From Bradyrhizobium sp. (GTDB taxonomy: Bacteria > Pseudomonadota > Alphaproteobacteria > Rhizobiales > Xanthobacteraceae), in the NCBI RefSeq assembly GCF_004799405.1, contig NZ_SSMW01000070.1, positions 19,392 to 83,391 on the forward strand: 64,000 nucleotides of DNA, written 5' to 3'. The first letter of the stretch is position 1; each line of letters opens with the position of its first letter. This document shows, in pieces, positions 51,729 through 62,055 of this stretch. The position numbers and the translations under genes are program-made. The notes under the pieces are model-generated. The model ran no database searches. It saw only the letters and a program-made list of their open reading frames with translations, and was not told where the DNA came from.

Positions 51729-52534
51729 TTGCCTGAAACCTGCTTCCCCAGCGGCTTCAGAATCTTCACCAGTTCGGCATGGATGAATTCGTTGCCGCAG
51801 ACGACGTTGCCGGTCTTGAGCGGGTCGTCGTCGCCTTCGATGCCGCTGACGATGCCGCCGGCCTCGCGCACGATGATCTGCCCCGCCGCCATGTCCCACG
51901 GCTGCAGGTTGCGCTCCCAATAGCCGTCGAGGCGGCCCGAGGCGACGAAGGCCATGTCGAGCGCGGCGGCGCCGAACCGGCGCAGACCCGCCACCTGGTT
52001 CTGGATTTCGGTCATCTCGAGGCGCGACAATTCGTGGTCGCCGCGGCCGATATGTGGCAGGCCGCAGGCGATCACGCATTCATTGAGCTTGCGCCGGCCG
52101 GCGACGCGCAGCCGCTGGTCGTTGAGGAAGGCGCCCTTGCCGCGCTCGGCGAGGTAGAGGTCGTCATTGGCCGGATTGTAGATCAGGCCGGCGATCATGG
52201 TGCCTTCGCGCTGCAAGCCGATCGAGATCGCAAATTGTGGGATGCCGTGCAGGAAGTTGGTGGTGCCGTCGAGCGGATCGACGATCCAGGTGTGGCTCTT
52301 GTCGGCGCCTTCGCGCACTCCGCCTTCCTCGCCGATGAAGCCGTAACCCGGCCGCGCCTTGTCAAGGTCGCTGTACAGCATCTCCTCGGCGCGCTTGTCG
52401 GCCATGGTGACGAAATTGGCCGGCCCCTTCAGCGATACCTGGAGATTCTCGACCTCGCCGAGGTCGCGCTTGAGACTGCGGCCGGCGCGGCGCGCGGCTT
52501 TGACCATGACGTTGATAGTGGCTGAATGCAGCAT
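51722..52534 (-). CDS. suhB: Inositol monophosphatase family protein (SuhB-like)
   Basis: The 270-residue product has the metal-binding motifs GEEGG (68-72), WIVDPLDGTTNFLHG (83-97) and QPWDMAAGQIIVREAGG near the end. It hydrolyses inositol phosphates or, in E. coli SuhB, also binds the NusA antitermination complex. It lies alone, converging on the small lipoprotein gene. Confidence 0.9.
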   Translation of the reverse strand: MLHSATINVMVKAARRAGRSLKRDLGEVENLQVSLKGPANFVTMADKRAEEMLYSDLDKARPGYGFIGEEGGVREGADKSHTWIVDPLDGTTNFLHGIPQFAISIGLQREGTMIAGLIYNPANDDLYLAERGKGAFLNDQRLRVAGRRKLNECVIACGLPHIGRGDHELSRLEMTEIQNQVAGLRRFGAAALDMAFVASGRLDGYWERNLQPWDMAAGQIIVREAGGIVSGIEGDDDPLKTGNVVCGNEFIHAELVKILKPLGKQVSGNQ

Positions 52535-52619
52535 GATCCCGGTCTGTCTGTGACGCTTCTGTGGAGAAGGTGGCTGAGCAACAGTGGGTGCCCTGCGGCC
52601 GGGGTGGCGTCAAGGCGGA

Positions 52620-53708
52620 TCATTTGGCGCCAAGCCATCTGCGCGCGCCTTCCTCGGCCTTGGCGCGATCCGCCGGACTGAGATCGGCCAGCGCCTCGTC
52701 GAGCATCGGGTCGCCCTTGCCGGCGGTCTTCGCGACGAGGTGCCATTTCAGGCCCTCGATCTTGTCTTTCGGCACGCCCATCCCCTCGACTAGCACATGC
52801 GCGAGCCGGTTCTGTGCGATCGGACTGTTTTGCCGGGCCGCCTTGGTCAGCAGCGCCACGGCGGCGGCCTGGTTCTTCGGCGTGCCGGTGCCGTTGAAAA
52901 GCGCGATGGCGTATTCGACTTCGGCGTCGACATTGTCGGCGAGCGAAGCCGCCTGCAGCAGCCGCACCGCCTTTTCCGGGTCCTTCTCGACGCCGGTGCC
53001 TTCCTTGTAGAAGGTTGCCAGCGCGTATTGCGCTTCCGCATTGCCGGCGTCGGCGGCGACGCGAAGCAGTTCGGCGGCGCGCTTGAGATCCTGCGGCAGC
53101 GTCTGTCCATCGATATAGAGCAGCGCGAGATTATACGCGGCCTTCGGCTCGCCGAGCTTGGCGGAGGACGCCAGCAACCTGGCGGCCTCCTCGCGGTCGA
53201 CCGGGCCGCCACGCCCGGCGATGCGAAGCATGGCCAGCGCGAACATGCCCTCGCGATCGCCGAGATCGGAGGCGCGCTTGTACCAGTCGGCCGCCTTGGC
53301 GTAATCGCGCTTGACGCCCATCGCGTTGGCGTAGAGTTCGCCGAGCATCGTCATCGCCTTCGGATCGTTGTTGTCCCTGGCACGCTGGCTCGCAAGATCG
53401 AATGCGGTCTTGTATTGGCCGCGCTGATAGGCGCCGAACACCAGATCGACATTGGGATCGTTCGGCGCGGGCGCAGGTGCCGGCGTCGCGGTTGCGGCGG
53501 GTGCGACCGGAGCCGGCGCCGGCTTTGCCGTCTCGGCGGCGGGCTTCCTGGCCGGGGCGGGTGATTTCGCCTTGGCCTTTGCCGCGGGCTTGCTGGTTGT
53601 CGCCGGCGGCGTTTGCGCGCCGGGCGGCGTCAGCGAGATTTGCGCGGCCGCGTTGGCCGTCAACATCAGCCAACCCGCCAGGATCGATATCGGACGCAGG
53701 CGCTTCAT
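52620..53708 (-). CDS. Sel1-repeat (TPR-like) exported protein
   Basis: ATG 53708 gives 362 residues: signal peptide (ISILAGWLMLTANAAA), a Pro/Ala/Lys linker (about 30-85) and six Sel1 repeats (about 95-340), e.g. GELYANAMGVKRDYAKAADW and LALLYIDGQTLPQDLKRAAE. Such solenoids bind partner proteins in the periplasm. The gene starts seven bases after the thiamine-phosphate synthase-like gene ends, so they share a transcript. Confidence 0.8.
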   Translation of the reverse strand: MKRLRPISILAGWLMLTANAAAQISLTPPGAQTPPATTSKPAAKAKAKSPAPARKPAAETAKPAPAPVAPAATATPAPAPAPNDPNVDLVFGAYQRGQYKTAFDLASQRARDNNDPKAMTMLGELYANAMGVKRDYAKAADWYKRASDLGDREGMFALAMLRIAGRGGPVDREEAARLLASSAKLGEPKAAYNLALLYIDGQTLPQDLKRAAELLRVAADAGNAEAQYALATFYKEGTGVEKDPEKAVRLLQAASLADNVDAEVEYAIALFNGTGTPKNQAAAVALLTKAARQNSPIAQNRLAHVLVEGMGVPKDKIEGLKWHLVAKTAGKGDPMLDEALADLSPADRAKAEEGARRWLGAK

Positions 53709-53715
53709 TCCGGCG

Positions 53716-54396
53716 CTATCCCTGCTCGGCTTTGATTTCTTTGGGCGTCGCGGCCCAGGCCTGCTTGATCGCCTGCTCCGCATCCATCAGCGCCACTTTG
53801 GCGCCGCGCGAATCCTGCCAGATGAAATCGCCGACCAGGATGAAATCGGCGCCGGCCGCGGCAAATTCGGCGGCTTCCCCGCACGATGCGGCAAAGCCGA
53901 CGCAAGGCGGCTCGAACAATTCGGTCCACCATTGCAGGCGCTCGGCGATGGCTTCGGCCGAAGGCCGCAGCCCGCGCATATCGGGCTCGCCGAACAGCAC
54001 ATAATCGGCGCCGGCTTCACCTGCGGCCATCGAATCGTGACGGGTCACGAGGCCGCCGACCCCGGCGATGCGGTCGGGCTTCAATGTCGGCAGCGCCTCG
54101 ATCATGGCTTCGATGCCGTTGAGATGCGCGCCGTCGGCGCCGGCGCGGGCCACCAGTTCGACATGACCGTCGAGCAAAAGTGCGGCGCCATGGTCCTGGA
54201 TCGCCGGCGCCAATGCCTTGACGCGCGCGATCATGGTGCGCGGGTCGGCCGGCTTGAGCCGCACCAGCACCGCGGCGACATCGGCGCCTGCGAGCAGGCC
54301 GGGAAGGCTTGCCACCAGCGCCGACGGGTCGTCCACGTCGGGCGTCGCGAGATACAGGCGCGGCGCGGGGCGGGGCGGAACAGGTTTAGCGGCCAT
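53716..54396 (-). CDS. thiE: Thiamine-phosphate synthase family protein (ThiE/TenI-like)
   Basis: ATG 54396 gives 226 residues of the TMP-synthase TIM-barrel: ALLLDGHVELVARAGADGAH, AGEAGADYVLFGEPDM and AGADFILVGDFIW. The usual phosphate-loop residues are changed (GSIFxT-like position reads FGEPD), so it may be TenI-like rather than a true ThiE. It sits downstream of fba and before the Sel1 gene. A TPP riboswitch is not visible. Confidence 0.65.
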   Translation of the reverse strand: MAAKPVPPRPAPRLYLATPDVDDPSALVASLPGLLAGADVAAVLVRLKPADPRTMIARVKALAPAIQDHGAALLLDGHVELVARAGADGAHLNGIEAMIEALPTLKPDRIAGVGGLVTRHDSMAAGEAGADYVLFGEPDMRGLRPSAEAIAERLQWWTELFEPPCVGFAASCGEAAEFAAAGADFILVGDFIWQDSRGAKVALMDAEQAIKQAWAATPKEIKAEQG

Positions 54397-54462
54397 GATG
54401 TCGGCTAGATGCCCCCGGACTGCGGCCAAAAAAGGGGCGGGATGTATCCCGGCGCTCCCCGC

Positions 54463-55530
54463 TCATGCGACCTTCGGATCGAGCTCGCCCTTGGCGTAAC
54501 GCATCGCCATCTGCGCGGTGGTCAGCACCTTCTTGATCTTGCTGGCCTGCCCCGCGGCATTGAATTCCTGCAGGCGCTGCTTGCACAGCTTGGCCATCGC
54601 TTCCATCGCCGGCTTGAGATATTTGCGCGGATCGAACTCGCTGGGGTCTTCGTTGAGCACTTTGCGGATCTGGCCGGTCATCGCCATCCGGTTGTCGGTG
54701 TCGATGTTGATCTTGCGCACGCCGTGCTTGATGCCGCGCTGGATCTCGGACACCGGCACGCCCCAGGTCGGTTTCATCTTGCCGCCATTGGCGTTGATGA
54801 TGTCCTGCAGGTCCTGCGGCACCGAGGATGAGCCGTGCATCACCAGATGGGTGTTCGGCAGCTTGCGATGGATTTCCTCGATCACGTTCATGGCCAGAAT
54901 GTTGCCGTCCGGCTTGCGGGTGAACTTGTAGGCGCCGTGCGAGGTGCCCATCGCGATCGCCAGCGCGTCGACCTTGGTCTGTTTGACGAACTTCACGGCC
55001 TCGTCGGGGTTGGTGAGCAACTGGTCGTGGGACAGCTTGCCTTCGGCGCCGTGGCCGTCTTCCTTGTCGCCCATGCCGGTCTCGAGCGAACCCAGTACGC
55101 CAAGCTCGCCTTCCACCGAGATGCCGCCGAGATGGGCCATGTCGGTGACGGTCCTGGTGACGCCGACATTATAGTCCCAGTCGGCGGCGGTCTTGCCGTC
55201 GGTCTTCAGCGAGCCGTCCATCATCACCGAGGTAAAGCCGGCCTGGATCGCGGTCATGCAGGTCGCCGGTCCGTTGCCGTGGTCGAGATGCACGCAGACC
55301 GGAATCTGCGGATAGATTTCAGTGACCGCATCCATCATGTGCCGCAGCATGATGTCGTTGGCGTAGGACCGCGCGCCGCGCGAGGCCTGGATGATCACCG
55401 GCGCATCGAGGCTGGAGGCGGCGTCCATGATGGCGAGCGCCTGCTCCATGTTGTTGATGTTGAAGGCCGGCACGCCGTAGTCCTGTTCCGCCGCGTGATC
55501 GAGCAATTGACGCAACGTGATGCGAGCCAT
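54463..55530 (-). CDS. fba: Class II fructose-bisphosphate aldolase, Calvin-cycle subtype
   Basis: The 355-residue zinc-dependent enzyme has the motifs [28 protein letters not shown] (zinc His), [35 protein letters not shown] and VMHGSSSVP. It cleaves or forms fructose-1,6-bisphosphate. The length and SSVP loop fit the Calvin-cycle subtype rather than E. coli FbaA. It is the last glycolytic gene of the tkt-gap-pgk-fba series. Confidence 0.95.
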   Translation of the reverse strand: MARITLRQLLDHAAEQDYGVPAFNINNMEQALAIMDAASSLDAPVIIQASRGARSYANDIMLRHMMDAVTEIYPQIPVCVHLDHGNGPATCMTAIQAGFTSVMMDGSLKTDGKTAADWDYNVGVTRTVTDMAHLGGISVEGELGVLGSLETGMGDKEDGHGAEGKLSHDQLLTNPDEAVKFVKQTKVDALAIAMGTSHGAYKFTRKPDGNILAMNVIEEIHRKLPNTHLVMHGSSSVPQDLQDIINANGGKMKPTWGVPVSEIQRGIKHGVRKINIDTDNRMAMTGQIRKVLNEDPSEFDPRKYLKPAMEAMAKLCKQRLQEFNAAGQASKIKKVLTTAQMAMRYAKGELDPKVA

Positions 55531-55581
55531 GTGTCCTGTTCTCCGCGTTAGGGGTCGTCCGGTGCCGGATTCGCCTCTTCT

Positions 55582-56775
55582 CTAGCGTATCTTCAAAACC
55601 TCGACGCCCGGCAAGGGTTTCCCCTCCATCCATTCAAGAAATGCGCCACCGGCGGTCGAAACATAGCTGAAATCGCCGGCCACGCCGGCCTGGTTGAGGG
55701 CTGCGACCGTGTCGCCGCCGCCGGCGACTGAAATCAGTTTTTTCGCCTTGGTGCGCTCGGCGGCGTGCTTTGCCGCCGCCACGGTGCCGCGGTCGAACGG
55801 CGTCATCTCGAACGCGCCGAGCGGGCCGTTCCAGACCAAAGTGGCGGCATCGTCGATCGCCGCGTGAATCCGGGCAATTGATTGCGGGCCGACGTCGAGG
55901 ATCATGCCGTCGGCCGGGATGGCGTCGAGGCCGTAGGCATGGGACGGCGAATTGGCCGCGAAATGAAACGCCACGATGGCATCCACCGGCAGTATGATGG
56001 CGCATTGGGCGGCTTCGGCCTTGTCGAAGATGCGCAGCGCGGTGGCGGCGAGGTCTTTCTCCGCCAGCGATTTGCCGATGCCGACGCCCTGCGCATGCAG
56101 GAAGGTGTTGGCCATGCCGCCGCCGATCACCAGCGCATCGACCTTGCTGACGAGGTTTTCCAGAAGGTCGATCTTGGTGGAGACCTTGGCGCCGCCGATG
56201 ATCGCGATCACCGGCTTGGCCGGCGCTTCCAGCGCCTTGGTCAGCGCGTCGAGTTCGGCCTGCATGGTGCGTCCGGCATAGGCCGGCAGTTTGTGCCCGA
56301 GGCCCTCGGTCGAAGCGTGCGCCCGATGCGCCGCCGAGAAGGCGTCGTTGACCCAGATATCGCCGAGCTTGGCTAACTCGGCCACGAACGCCGGATCGTT
56401 CGCCTCTTCTTGCTTGTGGAAACGGGTATTCTCCAGGCACAGGATGTCGCCGTCCTTTAACGCGGCGACCGCCTTGGCGGCGACCTCGCCGACGCAATCC
56501 TCGGCGAACGCCACCGGCCGGTCGATGACCCTGGCAAGTTCGGCCGCGACCGGCTTTAGCGAATCCTTGGCGTCGCGCCCCTTGGGCCGGCCGAAATGCG
56601 CCAGCAATATTACTTTGCCGCCCTTGCCGGAAATCTCGGTGATGGTCGGCGCCACCCGCTCGAGCCGGGTCAGGTCGGTGACGCGCCCCTGCTCCATCGG
56701 CACGTTGAGATCGACGCGCAGCAGCACGCGCTTGCCCTTCACGTCGACGTCATCGAGGGTGCGGAAGCTAGGCAT
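55582..56775 (-). CDS. pgk: Phosphoglycerate kinase
   Basis: The 397-residue product carries the family signature [39 protein letters not shown] (nucleotide side) and [13 protein letters not shown] (C-terminal hinge). It converts 1,3-bisphosphoglycerate plus ADP to 3-phosphoglycerate plus ATP. It lies between gap and fba on the same strand; the 123-base gap to gap holds a repeat. Confidence 0.95.
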   Translation of the reverse strand: MPSFRTLDDVDVKGKRVLLRVDLNVPMEQGRVTDLTRLERVAPTITEISGKGGKVILLAHFGRPKGRDAKDSLKPVAAELARVIDRPVAFAEDCVGEVAAKAVAALKDGDILCLENTRFHKQEEANDPAFVAELAKLGDIWVNDAFSAAHRAHASTEGLGHKLPAYAGRTMQAELDALTKALEAPAKPVIAIIGGAKVSTKIDLLENLVSKVDALVIGGGMANTFLHAQGVGIGKSLAEKDLAATALRIFDKAEAAQCAIILPVDAIVAFHFAANSPSHAYGLDAIPADGMILDVGPQSIARIHAAIDDAATLVWNGPLGAFEMTPFDRGTVAAAKHAAERTKAKKLISVAGGGDTVAALNQAGVAGDFSYVSTAGGAFLEWMEGKPLPGVEVLKIR

Positions 56776-56787
56776 GTATTACTCCGG

Positions 56788-56886
56788 ATCGTCACCCTGA
56801 CGTGCGAGCGGCGCGGCCGCGAGCCTCGAAGGGTGGTCGTGTCGCTATCCTTCGAGGCGCGCCAAGCGGCGCGCACCTCAGGATGA
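56788..56886. repeat. Dispersed inverted repeat between gap and pgk
   Basis: CGTCACCCTGACGTGCGAGC and GCGCGCACCTCAGGATGACG are inverted arms around CCTCGAAGG / CCTTCGAGG, a palindromic unit inside an otherwise compact operon. Confidence 0.7.
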
Positions 56887-56898
56887 CGGCGAGCTAAC

Positions 56899-57906
56899 TC
56901 AGAGCAGCTTCCCCATCGCCACGGCGGTGTCCGACATGCGGTTGGAGAAGCCCCATTCATTGTCGTACCACGACATCACCCGCACCAGCGTGCCGTTCAG
57001 CACCTTGGTCTGGTCCATGTGGAAGGTGGACGAATGCGGGTCGTGGTTGAAGTCGATCGAAACGTTGGGCGCGGTGGTGTAGCCGAGAATGCCCTTCATC
57101 TGCTGCTCGCTGGCGCGCTTCATCGCCTCGTTGATTTCCTTCACGTCGGTCTTGCGCGAAGCCACGATCTTGAGATCGATCACCGAGACGTTCGGCGTCG
57201 GCACCCGGATCGCGACGCCGTCGAGCTTGCCCATCAATTCCGGCAATACCAGCCCGATCGCCTTGGCAGCACCGGTCGAGGTCGGGATCATCGACATCGC
57301 CGCGGCCCGGCCGCGATAGAGGTCCTTGTGCAGGGTATCGAGCGTCGGCTGGTCGCCGGTATAGGCATGGATCGTGGTCATGAAGCCGGTCTCGATGCCG
57401 ACGGTGTCGTTCAGCACTTTTGCAATCGGCGCGAGGCAATTGGTGGTGCACGAACCATTGGAAACCACCATGTGCTCCCGGGTCAGCTTGTGGTGGTTGA
57501 CGCCGTAGACGATGGTGGCATCGGCGTTTTCGGCCGGCGCCGATACCAGCACGCGCTTGGCGCCGGCGGTCAGATGCAGCGCCGCCTTGTCCCTGGCGGT
57601 GAAGATGCCGACGCATTCCATCGCGATGTCGACGCCGAGTTCCTTCCACGGCAATTTGGCGGGATCGCGCTCGGCGGAGACCTTGATCTTGCCGTTGCCG
57701 ACGCTGATGGAATCGCCATCGACGGTCACGGTGCCGGGAAAACGGCCGTGAACCGAATCGAAGCGCAACAGGTGGGCATTGGTCTCGACCGGGCCGAGAT
57801 CGTTGATGCCGACTACCTCGATGTCCTTACGGCCGGATTCGGCGATGGCCCGCAGCACGTTGCGGCCGATCCGGCCAAACCCGTTGATCGCGACCCGGAC
57901 TGCCAT
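56899..57906 (-). CDS. gap: Glyceraldehyde-3-phosphate dehydrogenase
   Basis: The 335-residue product has the Rossmann start [19 protein letters not shown] contact GINDL (33-37), the active-site [12 protein letters not shown] with Cys153, and [13 protein letters not shown] at the end. Asp36 suggests NAD preference. It lies between tkt and pgk. Confidence 0.95.
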   Translation of the reverse strand: MAVRVAINGFGRIGRNVLRAIAESGRKDIEVVGINDLGPVETNAHLLRFDSVHGRFPGTVTVDGDSISVGNGKIKVSAERDPAKLPWKELGVDIAMECVGIFTARDKAALHLTAGAKRVLVSAPAENADATIVYGVNHHKLTREHMVVSNGSCTTNCLAPIAKVLNDTVGIETGFMTTIHAYTGDQPTLDTLHKDLYRGRAAAMSMIPTSTGAAKAIGLVLPELMGKLDGVAIRVPTPNVSVIDLKIVASRKTDVKEINEAMKRASEQQMKGILGYTTAPNVSIDFNHDPHSSTFHMDQTKVLNGTLVRVMSWYDNEWGFSNRMSDTAVAMGKLL

Positions 57907-58036
57907 TCAACTTCTCCTCAAGGTTGGAAAATTTCCGTCGTTTGGGGCTGTTTTGACCGATTCCAGGGCAGCTTCACGTCCCGAACGATCCTACGCTGCA
58001 TTGCATCATAATTCCCGATATTCCGATAGTGGTTAC

Positions 58037-60025
58037 CTATGCATTCAGGCGCTTTGACGCAGCGTTCACCACCGCCTCAGTGGTGATCCCGAAATGCTTG
58101 AAAAGGTCCTTGGCCGGCGCGCTGGCGCCGAAACCGTGCATGCCGACGAATACGCCGTCCTGCCCGATCACCGCATCCCAGCCCCATCGCACCGCGGCTT
58201 CGACCGCGATCTTGACCGGCGCGTGGCCGATGATCGCCCGCTGCTTCTCCAGGGGCTGCGCCAGCAACAACTCCAGCGACGGCACCGACACCACGCGCGT
58301 TGCGATGCCGCGCTCGGCCAATTGCTTCTGCGCGGCCACCGCGATCTGGACTTCCGAGCCGGTCGCGAAAATCGAAACCCTGGCCTCGCCTTGCGCTGCG
58401 ACCAGTTCATAGCCGCCATGGCTGCACGGATTGTCTGCAGGTGCGGTGGTGCGCAATTGCGGAAGGTTCTGCCGGGTCAGTGCCAGCACCGTCGGGCCGC
58501 TGTTGCGGTTGAGCGCCAGTTCCCAGCATTCGGCGACCTCGACCGCGTCGCAGGGGCGGAACACGCGCATGTTGGGAATGGCGCGCAATGCGGAAAGATG
58601 CTCGACCGGTTGATGGGTCGGCCCGTCTTCGCCAAGGCCGATCGAATCGTGGGTCATCACATAGACCACGCCGGTGCCCATCAAGGCGGCAAGCCGCATC
58701 GCCGGACGGGCATAGTCGGTGAACACCAGGAAGGTCGCGCCGTTCGGGGCGAAGCCGCCATGCAGGAAGATGCCGTTCAGCGCGGCCGCCATACCGTGCT
58801 CGCGGATGCCGTAATGTATGAAGCGGCCCTTCGGCGTCTTGGCCGAAAAATTGGTGGCGGATTTCGCCTTGTTGTTGTTGGAGCCGGTGAGATCGGCCGA
58901 GCCCGCAAGGAATTCCATCGGCATCGCGGTCGCGATGGCGTCGATGATGGATTCGGACGATTTGCGGGTGGCGATATTCTGCGGCGTCTCGAGCAGCGCC
59001 TCCTTGTGCGCCTTGAACGTCTTGGCGAGCGCCGCCGGCCGCTCGTGGCGCAGGCGGCGGTCGAATTCGGCGCGCTTGCGGTTGGACAAGGTCGCAAAGC
59101 GCTGCTGCCATTCCTTGCGCGCGGCCGCGCCGCGGCTGCCCGCTTCGCGCCAGCCTTTCAGCACGTCGTCGGGTACCGAGAACGGCTCCAGCGAAATGCC
59201 GAGGTTTTCCTTGGCGCCCTTGAGTTCCTCGGCGCCGAGCGCCTCGCCATGGGCCTTGTTGGTGCCGGCCTTGGTCGGCGCGCCGAAGCCGATGGTGGTC
59301 TTGCAGGCGATCAGCGAGGGCTTGTTGGATTTCTGCGCCCGGGTGATCGCCGCGGCAATCGCCTGCTGATCCTGGCCGTCGATCAGTTCGGCCTGCCAGC
59401 CGGCGGACTTGAATCGTTTCACCTGGTCGACGGAGTCGGAAAGCGAGGTCGGGCCGTCGATCGAAATGCCGTTGTCGTCATACAGCACGATCAGCTTGTG
59501 CAGCTTCCAGTGACCGGCGAGCGCAATCGCTTCCTGCGAGACGCCCTCCATCAGGTCGCCGTCGGAAGCCAGCACATAGGTATGGTGATCGACGATCTTC
59601 TTGCCGAATTCGGCGGCCAGCATCTTCTCGGCGACCGCCATGCCGACCGCGGTCGCAAGACCCTGGCCCAGCGGACCCGTGGTGGTCTCGATTCCCTTGG
59701 TGTGGAAATTCTCCGGATGTCCCGGGGTCAGCGATCCCAACTGGCGGAAATGCTTGATCTCGTCGAGCGTCATGTCGATGTTGCCGGTCAGATACAACAG
59801 CGCATAGAGCAGCATCGAGCCGTGGCCGGCCGACAGCACGAAGCGGTCGCGGTCCGGCCATTTGGGGTCGGCGGCGTCGAATTTCAGGAATTGCGTGAAC
59901 AGCACGGTGGCGACATCGGCGGCCCCCATCGGCAGGCCGGGATGGCCGGAATTGGCCTTTTCGACCGCATCCATCGCCAGCCCGCGAATCGCATTGGCCA
60001 TACGGAAATGATCGACGCTCGCCAT
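58037..60025 (-). CDS. tkt: Transketolase
   Basis: The 662-residue product has the thiamine-diphosphate motif [35 protein letters not shown], the mid-domain [15 protein letters not shown], and [19 protein letters not shown] typical of transketolases. It moves two-carbon units in the pentose-phosphate and Calvin pathways. It heads the tkt-gap-pgk-fba cluster. Confidence 0.95.
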   Translation of the reverse strand: MASVDHFRMANAIRGLAMDAVEKANSGHPGLPMGAADVATVLFTQFLKFDAADPKWPDRDRFVLSAGHGSMLLYALLYLTGNIDMTLDEIKHFRQLGSLTPGHPENFHTKGIETTTGPLGQGLATAVGMAVAEKMLAAEFGKKIVDHHTYVLASDGDLMEGVSQEAIALAGHWKLHKLIVLYDDNGISIDGPTSLSDSVDQVKRFKSAGWQAELIDGQDQQAIAAAITRAQKSNKPSLIACKTTIGFGAPTKAGTNKAHGEALGAEELKGAKENLGISLEPFSVPDDVLKGWREAGSRGAAARKEWQQRFATLSNRKRAEFDRRLRHERPAALAKTFKAHKEALLETPQNIATRKSSESIIDAIATAMPMEFLAGSADLTGSNNNKAKSATNFSAKTPKGRFIHYGIREHGMAAALNGIFLHGGFAPNGATFLVFTDYARPAMRLAALMGTGVVYVMTHDSIGLGEDGPTHQPVEHLSALRAIPNMRVFRPCDAVEVAECWELALNRNSGPTVLALTRQNLPQLRTTAPADNPCSHGGYELVAAQGEARVSIFATGSEVQIAVAAQKQLAERGIATRVVSVPSLELLLAQPLEKQRAIIGHAPVKIAVEAAVRWGWDAVIGQDGVFVGMHGFGASAPAKDLFKHFGITTEAVVNAASKRLNA

Positions 60026-60310
60026 GTTCGGGAATCCGTTGAGAGGGTGTGGCTATGAACGTTCAACGCCGGGATTCGATGCATTCCGGCGACAGAAAAC
60101 CTTGGAGGAAAAGGGTGGATAGCATCTGCATTCCCCCAAGTCCAAGGCCGGGAACCCGGAATGCACCATTCCATGCGGCTTTGCGGTGCATAGCTCCGCA
60201 GCGGCGTTGCGCTGGGCTCGCTTGCCACGTAAATTTCGCGACCTAAACGCTTGGCCCGGCCGCAGATTCTGCTGTCCGGCCGGCTCACCGAAAGGTCCGC
60301 GAAGCCCGTC

Positions 60311-60631
60311 ATGAGCGACCGTCCTGCCAGCGTTTCCGGCAATGCCGATCAGGCTTCGGCCGATATCGAAGCTGCGACCCGGCGGCTGATCACGGCCCTG
60401 GATGCGCTGGAAAGTGCGGTCGAGCGGCGGCGCGAAGCCGACCGCGACGAGAATGAACTGGCGATCCGGATCCAGGCCCTCGGCACCGACCGATCCCGGC
60501 TGGCCGACGAACTCGACGGCTCGCTGGTGAAATCGCGCAAGCTGGAGCGCGTCAATCGCGAGATCGCCGAGCGGCTGGACGCGGCGATCGGCACCATCCG
60601 CTCGGTGCTCGATGCGGGAGAGATCTCATGA
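60311..60631 (+). CDS. DUF4164 coiled-coil protein (106 aa)
   Basis: ATG 60311 gives 106 residues that are one long charged helix (IEAATRRLITALDALESAVE, RRREADRDENELAIRIQAL). The stop overlaps the zapA start (ATGA). DUF4164 proteins precede zapA in many Rhizobiales and are presumed division-linked. Confidence 0.8.
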   Translation: MSDRPASVSGNADQASADIEAATRRLITALDALESAVERRREADRDENELAIRIQALGTDRSRLADELDGSLVKSRKLERVNREIAERLDAAIGTIRSVLDAGEIS

Positions 60632-61011
60632 ACCATATCAACGTCACCATCAACGGCCGGCAATACCGCATGGCCTGCGAGGAAGGGCAGGAGGAGCGGC
60701 TGTTGCAACTGGCCGAAGATTTCGAGTCTCGGATCGGAAGCCTGCGCGGCAAGTTCGGCGAAATCGGCGATGCCCGCCTGACCGTGATGGCGGCGTTGAT
60801 GGTGTGCGACGAATTGCTTGACGCGGGCGTTCGCGTCAGCGGCCTTGAAGAAGAACTCCGCGCGTTGCGCGATGCCCGCGCGGCGGCGGCGGAGCGGGCG
60901 AAATCGACCCAGGTCGCGGTCGCCAATGCGCTGAATTCGGCCGCCGACCGGATCGAGAAAACCACGCAGGTGCTCAACGGCACCATCGGCGGCGGCGTCG
61001 CGATCGGGTAG
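60628..61011 (+). CDS. zapA: Cell division protein ZapA
   Basis: The 127-residue product has the ZapA start (MNHINVTINGRQYRMACEEG) with ERLLQLAEDFESRI, then MAALMVCDELLD and a C-terminal coiled coil. It crosslinks FtsZ filaments. It is coupled to DUF4164, and 6S RNA lies downstream, as expected. Confidence 0.9.
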   Translation: MNHINVTINGRQYRMACEEGQEERLLQLAEDFESRIGSLRGKFGEIGDARLTVMAALMVCDELLDAGVRVSGLEEELRALRDARAAAAERAKSTQVAVANALNSAADRIEKTTQVLNGTIGGGVAIG

Positions 61012-61156
61012 GGCGTTTCGGCTCTCTCTTACGCTCCCCTTGAGGGGGAGGGTGAAGGTGTCGATGCTTCGGCACCGACGCTTTACTCTGATTCATTCAA
61101 CCAGACGCATTACCCCGCGTTAACGCTGGCGGTTCGCGCTCATAGCGCTTACATTG

Positions 61157-61326
61157 GGAGTGCGAAGCTGCGTCGCGCGTCAGGAGCCATATATCCCCGG
61201 GGCCTTATCGATCCTTCCGGGAACTGTCCCTGGCCAGGTCCGTGGACTTGGTCACATGGTGCCCACCTACTTTCGTAGGGAACTCCGGGATCGAGCGCTC
61301 CAACGGCCATCGCGGCTTCGCACTTT
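61157..61326 (+). ncRNA. ssrS: 6S RNA
   Basis: The closing stem AGTGCGAAGC (61159-61168) pairs perfectly with GCTTCGCACT (61315-61324), enclosing about 145 bases, followed by TTTTG. Inside are the downstream motif GGTGCCCACCTAC… and GGGAACTCCGGGATCGAG, which I recall from alphaproteobacterial 6S RNAs, and a central open region. The position between zapA and the cyclo-ligase gene is the conserved one. 6S RNA binds the housekeeping RNA polymerase in stationary phase. Confidence 0.85.
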
Positions 61327-61346
61327 TGTTTGTTTCCGCCTCCACA

Positions 61347-61449
61347 GCCGTCATACTCCGCGCGGGCGGAGTATCCAGTATGCCGCGGCCGCGCGGTTCT
61401 ATCGTCGGCGCCCGTGAATACTGGATCACCCGCCTTCGCGGGTGATGAC
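61347..61449. repeat. Dispersed intergenic inverted repeat
   Basis: CGTCATACTCCGCGCGGGCG and CACCCGCCTTCGCGGGTGAT, with inner GTATCCAGTAT / ATACTGGAT arms, form a 100-base palindromic unit between the 6S RNA and the cyclo-ligase gene. Confidence 0.7.
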
Positions 61450-61481
61450 AGCGAATATAACGTCGCACGTCGAGGATTCCC

Positions 61482-62054
61482 GTGAGTTCTTCGAAGGGCA
61501 CTCTCCGCGCTGCCGCGCTGGCGCGGCGCGATGCGCTGGGCAGCGAGGATCGCGCCGCCGCCGCACTGGCGATTGCCGCGCACGGACTGCCTCTCGACAT
61601 CAAGCCCGGCACGGTCGTCGCCGGCTATTCGCCGATCCGCAGCGAAATCGATCCGGGTCCCCTGATGCGAAAGCTCGCAGCCGCCGGCGCGCGACTGGCG
61701 CTGCCGGTCATCGTCGCGCGCGAGCAGCCGCTGCAATTTCGCCTGTGGTCCATCGATGACAAATTGCAGCGCGGCGCGCTCGGCATTCCCGAGCCGTCGC
61801 CCGATGCCGCCGAAACCATTCCGGACATCCTGCTGGTTCCGCTGGCGGCGTTCGATCGCGCCGGCCACCGCATCGGCTATGGCGCCGGACATTATGACTG
61901 CACGCTCGGTCAATTGCGCGCCGCAAAGAACATCGTCGCCATCGGCCTTGCTTTTGCTGCACAGGAAATCCCCGATAGCGCCGCTTCCGCCCACGACGCC
62001 CGCCTCGATCTTGTGCTAACGGAAGAGCAGGCGATCGATTTCCGGAGTCCGTGA
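61482..62054 (+). CDS. 5-formyltetrahydrofolate cyclo-ligase
   Basis: GTG start at 61482, 190 residues. The motifs are the N-terminal KGTLRAAALARRDAL, VVAGYSPIRSEIDPGPLM, and HRIGYGAGHYDCTL (the family's GYGxGxYD nucleotide site). It converts 5-formyl-THF to 5,10-methenyl-THF with ATP. It directly follows 6S RNA, as in many proteobacteria, and ends one base before the next start. Confidence 0.9.
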   Translation: MSSSKGTLRAAALARRDALGSEDRAAAALAIAAHGLPLDIKPGTVVAGYSPIRSEIDPGPLMRKLAAAGARLALPVIVAREQPLQFRLWSIDDKLQRGALGIPEPSPDAAETIPDILLVPLAAFDRAGHRIGYGAGHYDCTLGQLRAAKNIVAIGLAFAAQEIPDSAASAHDARLDLVLTEEQAIDFRSP

Positions 62055-62055
62055 T

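Noticed and set aside
53716..54396. TPP riboswitch upstream of the ThiE-like gene
   Set aside because: The 66-base gap after fba shows no THI-element pattern.
58094..60058. 654-codon plus-strand frame opposite transketolase
   Set aside because: Shadow of tkt with Arg/Gly/His-rich composition.
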